This document shows, one piece after another, positions 34,156-42,625 of a DNA stretch of 64,000 bases. How positions within the stretch are numbered: position 1 is the stretch's first letter; each line of letters opens with the position of its first letter. Origin of the DNA: Pseudonocardia sediminis (GTDB lineage: Bacteria; Actinomycetota; Actinomycetes; Mycobacteriales; Pseudonocardiaceae); the NCBI RefSeq assembly GCF_004217185.1, contig NZ_SHKL01000001.1:1363001-1427000 (forward strand), written 5' to 3'. The position numbers and the translations under genes were made by a program. Under the pieces are notes generated by a model, which had not been told where the DNA came from, did no database searches, and worked only from the letters and a program-made list of their open reading frames with translations.

Positions 34156-34363
34156 GCGATCTTCCGGAGACGTACCAGGTGATCGACGGCACGTCTTGTT
34201 ATGGTGGTCACGTGAGTACGCGCAGGCGGGCGATTACCCGGCGCGTCGGCTGAGCCAGGACGCCGACGCGCAGCGGTTCGCCGCGCGCTCCCGCCCGTCG
34301 CGGGACGGCGCCGATGCGGGACCTGGCCCGGTGGCCGACACCCGCTCCACCCCGGAGGTCCTC

Positions 34364-34636
34364 GTGACCAGCTCCACCCTCACCCGTCCCACCACCGCGA
34401 CCCCCGCCGTCGAGGACTGCGCGCAGCTCGTCGTCGAGATCGGCGAGCCCGGCACCACGCTGGACGCGCTGGCCAAGGTCGTGACGATGCTGCGGGGGCG
34501 GCGCTGGGACGTCCGCGCCGTCGACGCGGACCTCGACGCCGGGGTCGTGCGGCTCTCGGTCCGGACCGACCGCGCCGAGCTGCTCGTCGGGCAGCTGCAG
34601 CGGGTCGTGGTGGTGGGCTCGGTCTCGCAGGGCTGA
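34364..34636 (+). CDS. Stand-alone ACT-domain-like small protein
   Basis: 90 residues. From CAQLVVEIGEPG on, the pattern TTLDALAKVVTMLRGRRWDV...VVRLSVRTDRAELLVGQL resembles the single ACT domain of small acetolactate synthase subunits (IlvM/IlvN type). No ilvB is nearby, so it may be a free amino-acid-binding regulator. The GTG at 34364 follows GGAGG; the longer in-frame extension to 34196 (Arg/Ala-rich) looks like leader, not protein. Upstream 200 nt contain CTTGTTATGG, a possible promoter. Confidence 0.65.
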   Translation: MTSSTLTRPTTATPAVEDCAQLVVEIGEPGTTLDALAKVVTMLRGRRWDVRAVDADLDAGVVRLSVRTDRAELLVGQLQRVVVVGSVSQG

Positions 34637-34637
34637 G

Positions 34638-34667
34638 CCCGGCTTCTCAGCTCGGGCTGAGGCCGGG
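34638..34667. terminator. Bidirectional stem-loop at convergent gene ends
   Basis: Nested arms CCCGGC-TT-CTCAGC and GGCTGAG-GCCGGG around TCG. It begins just after the ACT-domain gene's stop and includes the stop of the opposite gene. Confidence 0.55.
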
Positions 34668-35012
34668 GCCGCCGAGCGGGCTGACCTCGATGTACTCCGG
34701 TGCCGCGGCCAGCAGCTCGAGCACCGCGCCGAGACCGGCCTCGCCGAGGTCGCGGTTGAGCGCCTCGTCCGACGACGCGGCGTCGGCCCAGACCTCGGTG
34801 ACCCAGACGGCGTCCGGCTCGTCCGGGGCCGCGTTGACGATGTAGGCCTGGCAGCCCGGCGCGTCGGCCATGCCGTCGGCGACCTTCAGCAGGGCCTGCG
34901 CCAGCTCGCCGCCGCGCCCGGGCTGGGCGGTCATCCGCACGTAGCGGCCCACCCGTTCCGGGCCCGGCCGGGGCGCGCCGTTGGGTCCGCTCTCACCGGG
35001 GGTCGTGTCCAC
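34647..35012 (-). CDS. Antibiotic biosynthesis monooxygenase (ABM)-domain protein
   Basis: 121 residues. After a Pro/Gly-rich N-terminus the ABM/YgiN-like fold begins: RYVRMTAQPGRGGELAQALL, then GCQAYIVNAAPDEPDAVWVTEVW and helices to the end. Such proteins are putative quinol monooxygenases or small dimeric haem/quinone-related enzymes. The WVTEVW strand is typical. A shorter start may be real because the first 20 residues look disordered. No operon partner. Confidence 0.8.
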   Translation of the reverse strand: MDTTPGESGPNGAPRPGPERVGRYVRMTAQPGRGGELAQALLKVADGMADAPGCQAYIVNAAPDEPDAVWVTEVWADAASSDEALNRDLGEAGLGAVLELLAAAPEYIEVSPLGGPGLSPS

Positions 35013-35050
35013 GCCCCCGACCGTAGCGCCGCCGCCCGGCCCGGCACCGA

Positions 35051-36553
35051 TCAGCCCACGGGCGGGGCGGGTTCGGCGACGACGGTGTCGGCATCGGCGT
35101 CGAACCGCTGGATGCGCGGGTCGGCGTCGTCGCGGGCCGGCCAGCCGGGGTCGCCGGTGGTGGCGAAGCGGACCCAGGCGCGGTGCATCCGCTCCGACAG
35201 CTCGGCGGGCGGCTTCTCACCGGGCAGCCCGTCGGGGGCGGCGGCGCGGTCCAGGGTGCCGAACACGAACGGCAGCTCCAGGGCGTGACAGGCGCCGAGA
35301 CGGCCGTCGCACGCGGGCGAGCGCCACGCGAACTCGTAGCCGAACGACCGGCCGGTGTGCGCCGCCAGCACGCGCCGGGTCGGACCGGCGAACACCAGCT
35401 CGGTGAGCACCCGGGCGTAGCGCTGCCCGGGTGTGCCGTCACCGGCGCCGTCCATCAGGGCCTCGGCGTCCGGGCGGACCGTCCCGAGCGCGGCGCGCGC
35501 CTGCTCCTCGGTCAGCACCTCGAGCAGCCCGGTCGGTGCGAAGTAGAGGTTCATCTCCTCGGAGTTCGACCCGGCGAGGACGTCGATGCCGGCCGACGCG
35601 CCGTCGCGCAGCGCGTCCAGGGGCGAACGGGGGAGGACGTCGTCGCCGAGCACCGGCATGAACACGCCGATCCCGAACCCGGGGTCGCTGCCGTCGGGTT
35701 CGCGCAGGTCACCACGACCGCCCGGTACGTCCACGGTGCCCTGGGCCGCGACCAGGTCGGCGACCGGACGGGCCCGCAGCGCGTCGGCGTCGGCCGTCAT
35801 GCCCAGCTCGCCGCACAGCAGGTCGCGGAACGACGTCGTCCGGTCGGGGCCACCGCGGGCCATCTCCGCGCCGCCGGACTGCAGGATCGCCCGGCGGAAC
35901 AGACCCGCCGAGAGCGGTGAGCCGAGCAGTACCCCGACGCTCATCGCGCCCGCGGACTCGCCGAACACCGTGACTTGCTCCGGGTCGCCGCCGAACGCGG
36001 CCGCGTTGTCGCGCACCCACGCCAGCGCCGCCAGCTGGTCACGCAGGCCGACGTTGGTCTCCCCGCCGGGCAGCGGCAGGAAGCCCTCCGCGCCGAGGCG
36101 GTAGTTCACCGAGACCAGCACGACGCCGGAGCGGGCGAACGCCTCGCCGTCGTAGACCGGGGCGGCCGCCTCGCCGGCGACGAACGCGCCGCCGTGGACG
36201 AACACCATCACCGGCAGCCCGCCCGCGGCCGGGTCGGGGGTCCAGACGTCGGCGGTGAGGTAGTCCGACCCCGGACGCCAGCCGGTGCCGATCACCGGGG
36301 TCATGTCCAGCCCGCCGGCGATCGCCCGGACCGGCTGCGGGGCGTTCGGGCCGGGTTCGCCGCCGGCCTCGCGGACGCCGTCCCAGGCCGGTGCGGGGGC
36401 GGGCGCGGCGAAGCGCAGCGGACCCTCGGGTGGCGCGGCGTAGGGGACGGACCGGAAGCGCACCACGGGCTCGGAGCCGGGCGGGCCGTCGATGCGGATC
36501 CCGCGGACCCGACCCGCGGTGGTGCGGACGACGGGTGCGGCCGAGTCGGTCAT
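35051..36553 (-). CDS. Type-B carboxylesterase
   Basis: 500 residues, alpha/beta hydrolase of the carboxylesterase/lipase (type B) family. The oxyanion stretch VMVFVHGGAFVAGE, nucleophile elbow FGESAGAMSVG (Ser), acidic residue region SNSEEMNLYF and a catalytic His near CHALELPFVFG are visible. It hydrolyses esters or lactones; it could act after the Baeyer-Villiger enzyme 2 kb away, but it has its own divergent WYL regulator and palindromic operator, so it may serve a separate purpose. ATG start with GGAGGAG. Confidence 0.92.
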   Translation of the reverse strand: MTDSAAPVVRTTAGRVRGIRIDGPPGSEPVVRFRSVPYAAPPEGPLRFAAPAPAPAWDGVREAGGEPGPNAPQPVRAIAGGLDMTPVIGTGWRPGSDYLTADVWTPDPAAGGLPVMVFVHGGAFVAGEAAAPVYDGEAFARSGVVLVSVNYRLGAEGFLPLPGGETNVGLRDQLAALAWVRDNAAAFGGDPEQVTVFGESAGAMSVGVLLGSPLSAGLFRRAILQSGGAEMARGGPDRTTSFRDLLCGELGMTADADALRARPVADLVAAQGTVDVPGGRGDLREPDGSDPGFGIGVFMPVLGDDVLPRSPLDALRDGASAGIDVLAGSNSEEMNLYFAPTGLLEVLTEEQARAALGTVRPDAEALMDGAGDGTPGQRYARVLTELVFAGPTRRVLAAHTGRSFGYEFAWRSPACDGRLGACHALELPFVFGTLDRAAAPDGLPGEKPPAELSERMHRAWVRFATTGDPGWPARDDADPRIQRFDADADTVVAEPAPPVG

Positions 36554-36586
36554 ACGTCTCCTCCGTGCTGTGGGGTGGTCGGGGAA

Positions 36587-36628
36587 CGGGTACCGATCGG
36601 GGCCGTGGGTGGCGCCGATCGGTACCCG
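36587..36628. promoter_or_regulatory. Palindromic operator between esterase and WYL regulator
   Basis: Perfect 14-bp arms CGGGTACCGATCGG and CCGATCGGTACCCG separated by 14 nt; a further partial copy (GGGAACCGATC) follows. Each arm contains the sub-palindrome CCGATCGG. It is the likely site for the adjacent regulator, controlling both divergent genes. Confidence 0.7.
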
Positions 36629-36721
36629 GGAACCGATCACGTCCGCTCCGGTCTACTCCTCGCCACCGGCGCTGTCCGCCCCCGATCGGGTCGAGGACCG
36701 GAACTGTCCGCGATCCGCGCC

Positions 36722-37696
36722 ATGATGACCGGTGTGAAGGAGACATCGGCCCGGTTGCTGCGGCTGCTCGGACTGCTGCAGGTGCCCCGGGAGTGGACCG
36801 GCACGCTGCTCGCCGAACGCCTGGACGTCGACGTCCGGACGGTGCGCCGCGACGTCGACAAGCTGCGCAGCCTCGGCTACCCCGTGCACTCCACACCGGG
36901 CGTGACCGGCGGCTACAAACTCGGCGCGGGGGCGTCGCTGCCGCCGCTGCTGCTCGACGACGACGAGGCGGTCGCCGTCGCGGTCGGGCTGCGGACGGCG
37001 GCCGGCGGCACGGTCTCGGGCATCGAGGAGACGTCGATGCGCGCCCTGGTCAAGCTGGAGCAGGTGCTGCCCAACCGGCTGCGCCGCCGGGTCGCCGCAC
37101 TCGGCGCGGCGACCGCGACGCTGGCCAACCGCGGCCCGACCGTCGACGCCGACGACCTCTCCGCCGTCGCCGCGGCCTGCCGCGACCACGAACGCCTGCG
37201 CTTCGACTACACGACCTCCGGCGGCGACTCCGCGCGCCGGGTGGTCGAGCCGGTCGGGATGGTGCACACCGGGCGTCGCTGGTACCTGGTCGCGTGGGAC
37301 ACCGACCGGGACGACTGGCGGACGTTCCGGGTGGACCGGATGACGCTCAAGCTCCCGGCCGGACCCCGCTTCCCGCCGCGGGAGCCGCCGGAGGGCGGGG
37401 CGGCGGAGTTCGCCCAGCGCGGGATCAGCACCGGCGCCTACCGCTACCGGGCACGGGTGCGGATGCACACCTCCGTCGAGGAGCTGGCGGAGTGGGTGAC
37501 CCCCGCGACGGGCACCCTGGAGCCGATCGACGAGCACACCTGCATCTTCGTGACCGGTGCGAACAGCCTGGACACCCTCGGCGTGTGGCTGGGCGCGTTC
37601 GGCGTCGACTTCGACGTGCTGGAGCCGCCCGAGCTCGTCGAGCACCTGCACGTGCTGGCCGCCCGGTTCACCCGCGCCGCCGGCCCCGGCTCCTGA
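36722..37696 (+). CDS. WYL-domain (YafY-type) transcriptional regulator
   Basis: 324 residues. The N-terminal helix-turn-helix (SARLLRLLGLLQVPREWTG; LAERLDVDVRTVRRDVDKLR) is followed by the WYL domain with the signature RRWYLVAWDTDRDDWRTFRVDRM, and the C-terminal WCX domain. These proteins sense small ligands through the WYL part. Divergent from the esterase gene with a strong palindrome between. ATG at 36722 is used; 36725 or GTG 36734 are close alternatives. Confidence 0.9.
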   Translation: MMTGVKETSARLLRLLGLLQVPREWTGTLLAERLDVDVRTVRRDVDKLRSLGYPVHSTPGVTGGYKLGAGASLPPLLLDDDEAVAVAVGLRTAAGGTVSGIEETSMRALVKLEQVLPNRLRRRVAALGAATATLANRGPTVDADDLSAVAAACRDHERLRFDYTTSGGDSARRVVEPVGMVHTGRRWYLVAWDTDRDDWRTFRVDRMTLKLPAGPRFPPREPPEGGAAEFAQRGISTGAYRYRARVRMHTSVEELAEWVTPATGTLEPIDEHTCIFVTGANSLDTLGVWLGAFGVDFDVLEPPELVEHLHVLAARFTRAAGPGS

Positions 37697-37705
37697 GCGC
37701 AGGGA

Positions 37706-38836
37706 TCAGCTCAGGGGGACGACGACGATCCGGTCGTCGTCCGGGCCGGGGGAGCCGCGGCCGTCCCGGTTGCTGGTGGTGACCCACAGTGCGGAGCCGT
37801 CGGGTGTCGCGGTGACGGCGCGGATCCGGCCGAACTGCCCGTCGAGCAGGGCCCTCGGTTCCCCGGCCGCGCCGTCGGCGGTCAGCGGGATCTGCCAGAG
37901 CCGCTCCCCGCGCAGTGCGCTCATCCAGAGCGCTCCACCGGCCGCGGCCATCCCGCTGGGGGAGGCCTCGTCGGTGGGCCAGGTGAGCAGCGGGTTGGTG
38001 AAGCCCTCCCGGTCGTCGACGCCCTCGACGTCGGGCCAGCCGTAGTTCGCGCCCGGTGTGATCAGGTTGAGCTCGTCGACGGTGTTCTGGCCGAACTCGG
38101 CGCCGTAGACCCGCCCGCCGGGGCCGAACGCGATGCCCTGCACGTTGCGGTGCCCGAGGCTCAGGACCGGGGTGCCGAACGGGTTCCCGGGCGCGGGTGC
38201 ACCGTCGGCGGTGACGCGCAGGATCTTGCCGCCGAGGTCGTCGCGGTCCTGCGACGGGCTGCGCTGCCCGGCCTCGCCGGTGCCGATGTAGAGCATCCCG
38301 TCCGGGCCGAACGCGAGGCCACCGCCGTTGTGGACCGAGCCGGAGTTGATCCCGTCGACGAGGACGCGCTGGGCGGCGCCGTCGACCGTGCCGTCGGGCG
38401 CGACGGTCAGCGCGACGACGCGGTTGTCGGAGCCGGAGGTGTAGTAGGCGGCGACGGTCCGGTCGGTGGCGAACCCCGGGGACACCGCGATGCCGAGCAG
38501 GCCGCCCTCGCCGCGGGCCTGCACGCCGGCGACGGTGCCGACCGGCGTGACCTCGCCGGACGGCGTGACGCGCAGGATCCGGGCCGTCTCGCGTTCGGTG
38601 ACCAGCGCGTTCCCGTCCGGGAGGAACGACACGCCCCACGGGACCTCGAGACCCGACGCGATCGCCCGCGGGGTTCCGGCCGTCGGCTGCGCGGTGAGCT
38701 GCTCGGCCGGTGCCGGGGCCGCCGACTGCGCCTGCCCGGTCGGGGCCGCGGCACTCGGTGCGGGTGCTCCTCCGCACCCGGCCAGCAGCGCGACGAGCCC
38801 GGCGACGGCCACGACCTGGCGCAGCGGAAGGTGCAT
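37706..38836 (-). CDS. Glucose/sorbosone dehydrogenase-like lipoprotein
   Basis: 376 residues. Signal peptide with lipobox (LVALLAGCGG) followed by an Ala/Pro-rich linker. The six-bladed propeller then shows LEVPWGVSFLPDGNALVTER, GEGGLLGIAVSPGF, HNGGGLAFGPDGMLYIGTG, LSLGHRNVQGIAFGPGG and GANYGWPDVEG, the pattern of PQQ-dependent soluble aldose dehydrogenases. It probably oxidises sugars or other alcohols outside the membrane, if PQQ is available; some members have lost the cofactor. ATG at 38836 gives a good signal peptide. Confidence 0.92.
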   Translation of the reverse strand: MHLPLRQVVAVAGLVALLAGCGGAPAPSAAAPTGQAQSAAPAPAEQLTAQPTAGTPRAIASGLEVPWGVSFLPDGNALVTERETARILRVTPSGEVTPVGTVAGVQARGEGGLLGIAVSPGFATDRTVAAYYTSGSDNRVVALTVAPDGTVDGAAQRVLVDGINSGSVHNGGGLAFGPDGMLYIGTGEAGQRSPSQDRDDLGGKILRVTADGAPAPGNPFGTPVLSLGHRNVQGIAFGPGGRVYGAEFGQNTVDELNLITPGANYGWPDVEGVDDREGFTNPLLTWPTDEASPSGMAAAGGALWMSALRGERLWQIPLTADGAAGEPRALLDGQFGRIRAVTATPDGSALWVTTSNRDGRGSPGPDDDRIVVVPLS

Positions 38837-38895
38837 AACGGACACGGTACCGAGATCGGTGGGGACGGCGGTCGCACCGACGTCGTGCCCCCGCC

Positions 38896-38954
38896 GGTGA
38901 GATGACGCCGGTGGCCCTCCGGCACGGCCGGACGGGGATGAGCGTCATCTCACG
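38896..38954. repeat. Nested palindromic repeat element, copy A
   Basis: Arms GTGAGATGACGC and GCGTCATCTCAC flank exactly 33 nt that contain an inner hairpin TCCGG/CCGGA. The same architecture and arm sequence occur at 62487-62545. It lies between the lipoprotein gene and the DedA gene. Confidence 0.8.
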
Positions 38955-39048
38955 TGTCCGTCGACGACCGTCCGGCGACCCGGGCACGGGCGCGTCCGGG
39001 CCGACGGCACACTGGTGCGGTACGGGACGGGATCGGAAAGGGACCGGT

Positions 39049-39690
39049 GTGAGCGTCGATCACCTGCTGCAGACGATCCCGCCGCTGGTCGTCTACCTGC
39101 TGACCGGTCTGGTGATCGGACTGGAGAGCCTGGGCATCCCGCTGCCCGGCGAGATCGTCCTGGTCAGCGCCGCGCTGCTGTCCTCGCGACCGGAGATCGA
39201 CGTCCACCCGCTCTGGGTCGGGGTGGCCGCCACGACCGGCGCGATCATCGGTGACTCGATCGGCTACGCGATCGGGCGCCGTTACGGCATGCCGCTGTTC
39301 GGCTGGCTGGGCCGCCGGTTCCCGAAGCACTTCGGTCCCGGGCACGTTGCGGTGGCCGAGCGGCTGTTCGGGCGCTGGGGCATGGGGGCGGTGTTCTTCG
39401 GCCGGTTCATCGCGTTGCTGCGGATCTTCGCCGGGCCGCTGGCCGGGGCGTTGAAGATGCCGTACCCAAAGTTCCTCGTCGCCAACGTCCTCGGCGGGAT
39501 CTGCTGGGCCGGCGGCACCACCGCGGGGGTCTACTACCTGGGGATCGTCGCCGAGACCTGGCTCAAGCGGTTCTCCTGGGTCGGTCTGGTCGTCGCCGTC
39601 CTCGGTGGGCTGGGCGTCGCCCTGTGGACACGCAAGCGCACCCGGCGGATGGTCCGGGAGGCCGAGGGCACCGAGCCCGCCGCTCCGTAG
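39049..39690 (+). CDS. DedA-family membrane protein
   Basis: 213 residues with about five hydrophobic segments. The family pattern is visible: LIGLESLGIPLPGEIVLVSAALL, GAIIGDSIGYAIGRRYG, and GRWGMGAVFFGRFIALLRIFAGPLAGALKMPY with the conserved Arg residues. DedA proteins are membrane transporters linked to lipid carrier (undecaprenyl phosphate) recycling and proton-motive-force balance. GTG start (VSVDHLL) behind GGGACCG. Single gene. Confidence 0.92.
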   Translation: MSVDHLLQTIPPLVVYLLTGLVIGLESLGIPLPGEIVLVSAALLSSRPEIDVHPLWVGVAATTGAIIGDSIGYAIGRRYGMPLFGWLGRRFPKHFGPGHVAVAERLFGRWGMGAVFFGRFIALLRIFAGPLAGALKMPYPKFLVANVLGGICWAGGTTAGVYYLGIVAETWLKRFSWVGLVVAVLGGLGVALWTRKRTRRMVREAEGTEPAAP

Positions 39691-39697
39691 CGGCGGG

Positions 39698-40651
39698 TCA
39701 GACCTCGGCGGTGATCCGCCCGACCGGGACCCCGTGCCCGAGGACGTCGATCCGCCCCAGCTCCGTGACGGCGTCCGAGCCGGCGCCGATCCGCTCCACC
39801 GCGGACGCGACGATCGCCGGGATCGCGCGCGACGAGCCGTCGAGGACCTTGAGCGCGAGTGCCCGCCCGTCCGGCAGGGCGCCGGCGAACACGCCCTCGG
39901 CGCCGTCCTTCGCGACGAGGCCGGGCACGGTCTCGCAGAACCGGGTCACCGGACGTCCGGTGCCGCCGAGCCACCACGGGTGCGCCCGCACGGCGGCGGC
40001 AACCCGGCCCTCCGGCGTCTCCGGGCCGGCGACGGCGATCCGGGCGAACGCCCGCGCCAGCCCGGTCGTGGTGGACGAGAACAGCGGTGCGCCGCAGCCG
40101 TCGGTCGTGACGTGCTCCGCCCCGTCCCCGGTGAGCTCGTCGACCGTCGAGCGGATCAGCTTCTGCAACGGGTGCGACGGGTCCCGGTAGCCCTCGGTCG
40201 GCCACCTGGCGGCGACGCAGGTGGCCAGCATCGCGGCGTGCTTGCCCGAGCAGTTCTGCGCGATCGGCGACGGCGCCTTCCCGGCGGCCCGGAACGCCGC
40301 CGCCCCGGCCTCGCCCAGGGGGACGTCCGGTGTGTTGTCCAGCGCCGACTCGTCGAGCCCGGCGCCGGACAGGATCCGGCGGACCCCGTCGAGGTGCTCG
40401 GGCTCCCCGCTGTGGCTCGCCGCGGCCAGCGCCAGCAGCTCGCCGTGCAGGTCCAGCCCGGCCCGCAGCATGGCGACCGCCTGCACCGGCTTGAGCGCCG
40501 AGCGCGGGAACATCACCGCGTCCGGGTCGCCGCGCCGCTCGGAGACGGCGCCGCCGGCGTCGAGGAGCACGAGATGTCCGAGATGTACCGACTCGACCAG
40601 GTCCCCCCGCACGACGTGGGCCAGCGGGCGGGCGTGCTCGTCGATCGTCAC
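39698..40651 (-). CDS. Asparaginase (AnsA/Rhizobium type-II, PF06089-like)
   Basis: 317 residues. The Ser-x-x-Lys of the active site is in MFPRSALKPVQA; the CxxK in QNCSGKHAAML and the second Cys in TTDGCGAPLF match the zinc-site Cys-Lys-Cys seen in Rhizobium ReAV-type asparaginases. It hydrolyses L-asparagine to aspartate and ammonia, by family. The ATG start leaves about 10 nt to the upstream monooxygenase stop, so the two minus-strand genes may be co-transcribed. Confidence 0.92.
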   Translation of the reverse strand: MTIDEHARPLAHVVRGDLVESVHLGHLVLLDAGGAVSERRGDPDAVMFPRSALKPVQAVAMLRAGLDLHGELLALAAASHSGEPEHLDGVRRILSGAGLDESALDNTPDVPLGEAGAAAFRAAGKAPSPIAQNCSGKHAAMLATCVAARWPTEGYRDPSHPLQKLIRSTVDELTGDGAEHVTTDGCGAPLFSSTTTGLARAFARIAVAGPETPEGRVAAAVRAHPWWLGGTGRPVTRFCETVPGLVAKDGAEGVFAGALPDGRALALKVLDGSSRAIPAIVASAVERIGAGSDAVTELGRIDVLGHGVPVGRITAEV

Positions 40652-40661
40652 GCCTGCGACG

Positions 40662-41915
40662 CTAACCCCCGGTCCTCGACCCCGCCGCGAGCAGGGCGGG
40701 CGAGAGCGACGGCGGGTTCGGGCCGTAGGCGTTGCGCCGCGCCGAGCGGCCCCGCACGGCCGGGATCCGGGTGAGCCAGCGCAGGAACGCCGGCGGGGTG
40801 ATCGGGCGTCCGCGCTCGCGGGCCTTCGCGACCTGGCGCTCCACCCGGACCTGCGCGTCCTGGACCCGGCGGATGGCCGGCTCCCGGTCGGTCTGGATCC
40901 CGGCCAGCACGTCCTCGCCGGGGGTGCCCGCGCGCAGGGCCGGGACCAGCCGGTTCGCCGCGGCCACCGCGTCCTGGCAGGCCATCAGGATGCCGTTGCC
41001 GCCGACGGGGGAGATCACGTGCGCGGCATCACCGATCAGCAGCAGCCCGGGCGCGTGCCAGCGCGGGACGCGGGAGATGTCCACCGAGAGCAGCGTCGTG
41101 TCGTTCATGTCCGTGAGCAGGTGCACCCGGTCGGCCAGCCATGGCACCTGCTCGGCGACGAACCGGCGGATCGGCTCCACCCCGGCCTCGCGCACCGCCG
41201 CGATCCCGCCCTTGGGCAGCGAGTAGCCGACCTGCCAGCGGCCCGGACCGCTGATCAGGCCCAGGTAGTGGTGCTCGCCGAAGTAGAGGTCGACGTCGGC
41301 GTCGTCCGGGTCGTCGTCGTGGTGGGGGAGGGTGAACCACAGCAGGTCGGTCTGGGCGCCCATCGACTCCGCCGTCATCGCGGCCAGCCGCCGGATCCTG
41401 GAGAACCGCCCGTCCGCGGCGACGACGAGCTCGGCCGCCAGCTCGTGCTCCTCGGTGCCGACCCGGTAGCGGACGCCGGTGACGATTCCGGCGCCGTCGG
41501 TCACCAGCCCGTTGACGGCGGCCCCCGTGCGCAGCTCGAAGCCGGGGAGCTCGGCCGCCTCACGGGCGAGGAAGTCCAGGAACCGGGCCTGCGGCATCAG
41601 CGCGACGTAGTTGAACCGCGAGTCGACCCGCCCGTAGTCCGAGGTCGTGACCGTGCCGCGCGGGGTGTGGAAGCGGAACCAGCGCGCCCGCACGTGCGGC
41701 AGCTCCAGGAGCCGGTCGGCGAGCCCGAGCCGGTCGAGCTGCTCGAGCGTCCACGGGTGCAGCGAGTCGCCGCGGAAGTCGCGGTCGAAGTCCTGGTGAC
41801 GCTCCAGCAGCGTGACCGGCAGACCGGCCCGGGCGAGCAGGTAGGCGAGGAGCATGCCGCCCGGCCCGCCACCGACGACGACGGTGCGGCCGGGGACGGG
41901 CGGGGTGTCGGTCAT
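40662..41915 (-). CDS. FAD-dependent monooxygenase (PHBH fold)
   Basis: 417 residues, class A flavoprotein hydroxylase. The FAD fold VVVGGGPGGMLLAYLLARAG is at the N-terminus, the DG motif region is AADGRFSRIRRLA, and the GD motif LLLIGDAAHVISPVGGNG is near residue 290. Members hydroxylate aromatic or quinone-like compounds with NAD(P)H; substrate unknown. The upstream region has a TATAGT -10 preceded by repeated CTTGATGA, a likely regulator site. Confidence 0.9.
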   Translation of the reverse strand: MTDTPPVPGRTVVVGGGPGGMLLAYLLARAGLPVTLLERHQDFDRDFRGDSLHPWTLEQLDRLGLADRLLELPHVRARWFRFHTPRGTVTTSDYGRVDSRFNYVALMPQARFLDFLAREAAELPGFELRTGAAVNGLVTDGAGIVTGVRYRVGTEEHELAAELVVAADGRFSRIRRLAAMTAESMGAQTDLLWFTLPHHDDDPDDADVDLYFGEHHYLGLISGPGRWQVGYSLPKGGIAAVREAGVEPIRRFVAEQVPWLADRVHLLTDMNDTTLLSVDISRVPRWHAPGLLLIGDAAHVISPVGGNGILMACQDAVAAANRLVPALRAGTPGEDVLAGIQTDREPAIRRVQDAQVRVERQVAKARERGRPITPPAFLRWLTRIPAVRGRSARRNAYGPNPPSLSPALLAAGSRTGG

Positions 41916-41921
41916 GTCGCC

Positions 41922-41957
41922 ACTATAGCTCGTTCATCAAGTATCTTGCTCATCAAG
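41922..41957 (-). promoter_or_regulatory. Promoter with TTGATGA repeats before FAD monooxygenase gene
   Basis: Reading the minus strand: CTTGATGA, 8 nt, CTTGATGA, 6 nt, TATAGT (-10, 41922-41927). The repeats start at 16-nt spacing and the upstream one overlaps the end of the methyltransferase gene. Candidate operator of a MarR/TetR/PadR-like regulator not encoded next door. Confidence 0.45.
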
Positions 41958-42564
41958 ATGATGGCGGGACGAGCGGGCGCCGGCAGACGAACAGCCGCGC
42001 CGGGGGCGGGTTGAGCCAGACCGTCGCCGTCTCCACCACCTCGTCGAACACGTCGCCCAGGGCGCCGCGCAGGTCGCGGACCCGGCCCGGCAGCGCCATC
42101 CACGTGGTGATCGTGCTGAACGCGCCGTCCGGGGCCAGCCGTCCGGAGATGTCGCGCAGCAGGGCCCGGCGCTGCGCCGCGGGGAACAGGGCCCAGGGCA
42201 GCGAGCAGATGACGACGTCGACGGTGCCGATCCCGGCGTCGTCGAGGATCGTGGTGAAGTCGAGCGCGTCGCCGTGGACCAGCTCCAGCCAGGGCCGCGA
42301 GGTCCGCAGGTGCGCGACCAGGTCCGGGTCGATCTCCACGGCGAGGTGGCGTGCGTCCGGCGCGAGGCGGTCGCGGATCGGGTCCGACATCGCGCCGGTC
42401 CCCGCGCCGAGCTCGACGACGGTGCTCGACGAGCCCCGCGGGATGACCTTCGCGATGTCGCGCGCCAGCCGGGGGCCGGTGACGAACGGTGTGGCGAGGA
42501 GGTCCGGGCGCCGGATCGCCCGTCGCAGGAACGTGAGGTGGTCGGCGCGCGTCATGACCGACAT
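41953..42564 (-). CDS. Class I SAM-dependent methyltransferase (phospholipid N-methyltransferase-like)
   Basis: 203 residues. Motif I is STVVELGAGTGAMSDPIRDR, the acidic residue of motif II is in LAVEIDPDLVAHL and a motif-IV-like stretch is VICSLPWALFP. Together they resemble PmtA-like phospholipid or rRNA-adenine-type methyltransferases. ATG at 42564 (MSVMTRADH) has a GAGGCG ribosome-binding site; the longer GTG start at 42612 is possible. Substrate not determined. Confidence 0.82.
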   Translation of the reverse strand: MSVMTRADHLTFLRRAIRRPDLLATPFVTGPRLARDIAKVIPRGSSSTVVELGAGTGAMSDPIRDRLAPDARHLAVEIDPDLVAHLRTSRPWLELVHGDALDFTTILDDAGIGTVDVVICSLPWALFPAAQRRALLRDISGRLAPDGAFSTITTWMALPGRVRDLRGALGDVFDEVVETATVWLNPPPARLFVCRRPLVPPSS

Positions 42565-42625
42565 CGTTGCGCCTCGGACGTCCGGGGTCGCAGCCGAGGC
42601 GATGATCGTCACCCGGCGGTACGGC

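Noticed and set aside
34196..34363. N-terminal extension of the ACT-domain protein
   Set aside because: Composition is leader-like, and a good GGAGG-GTG start exists at 34364.
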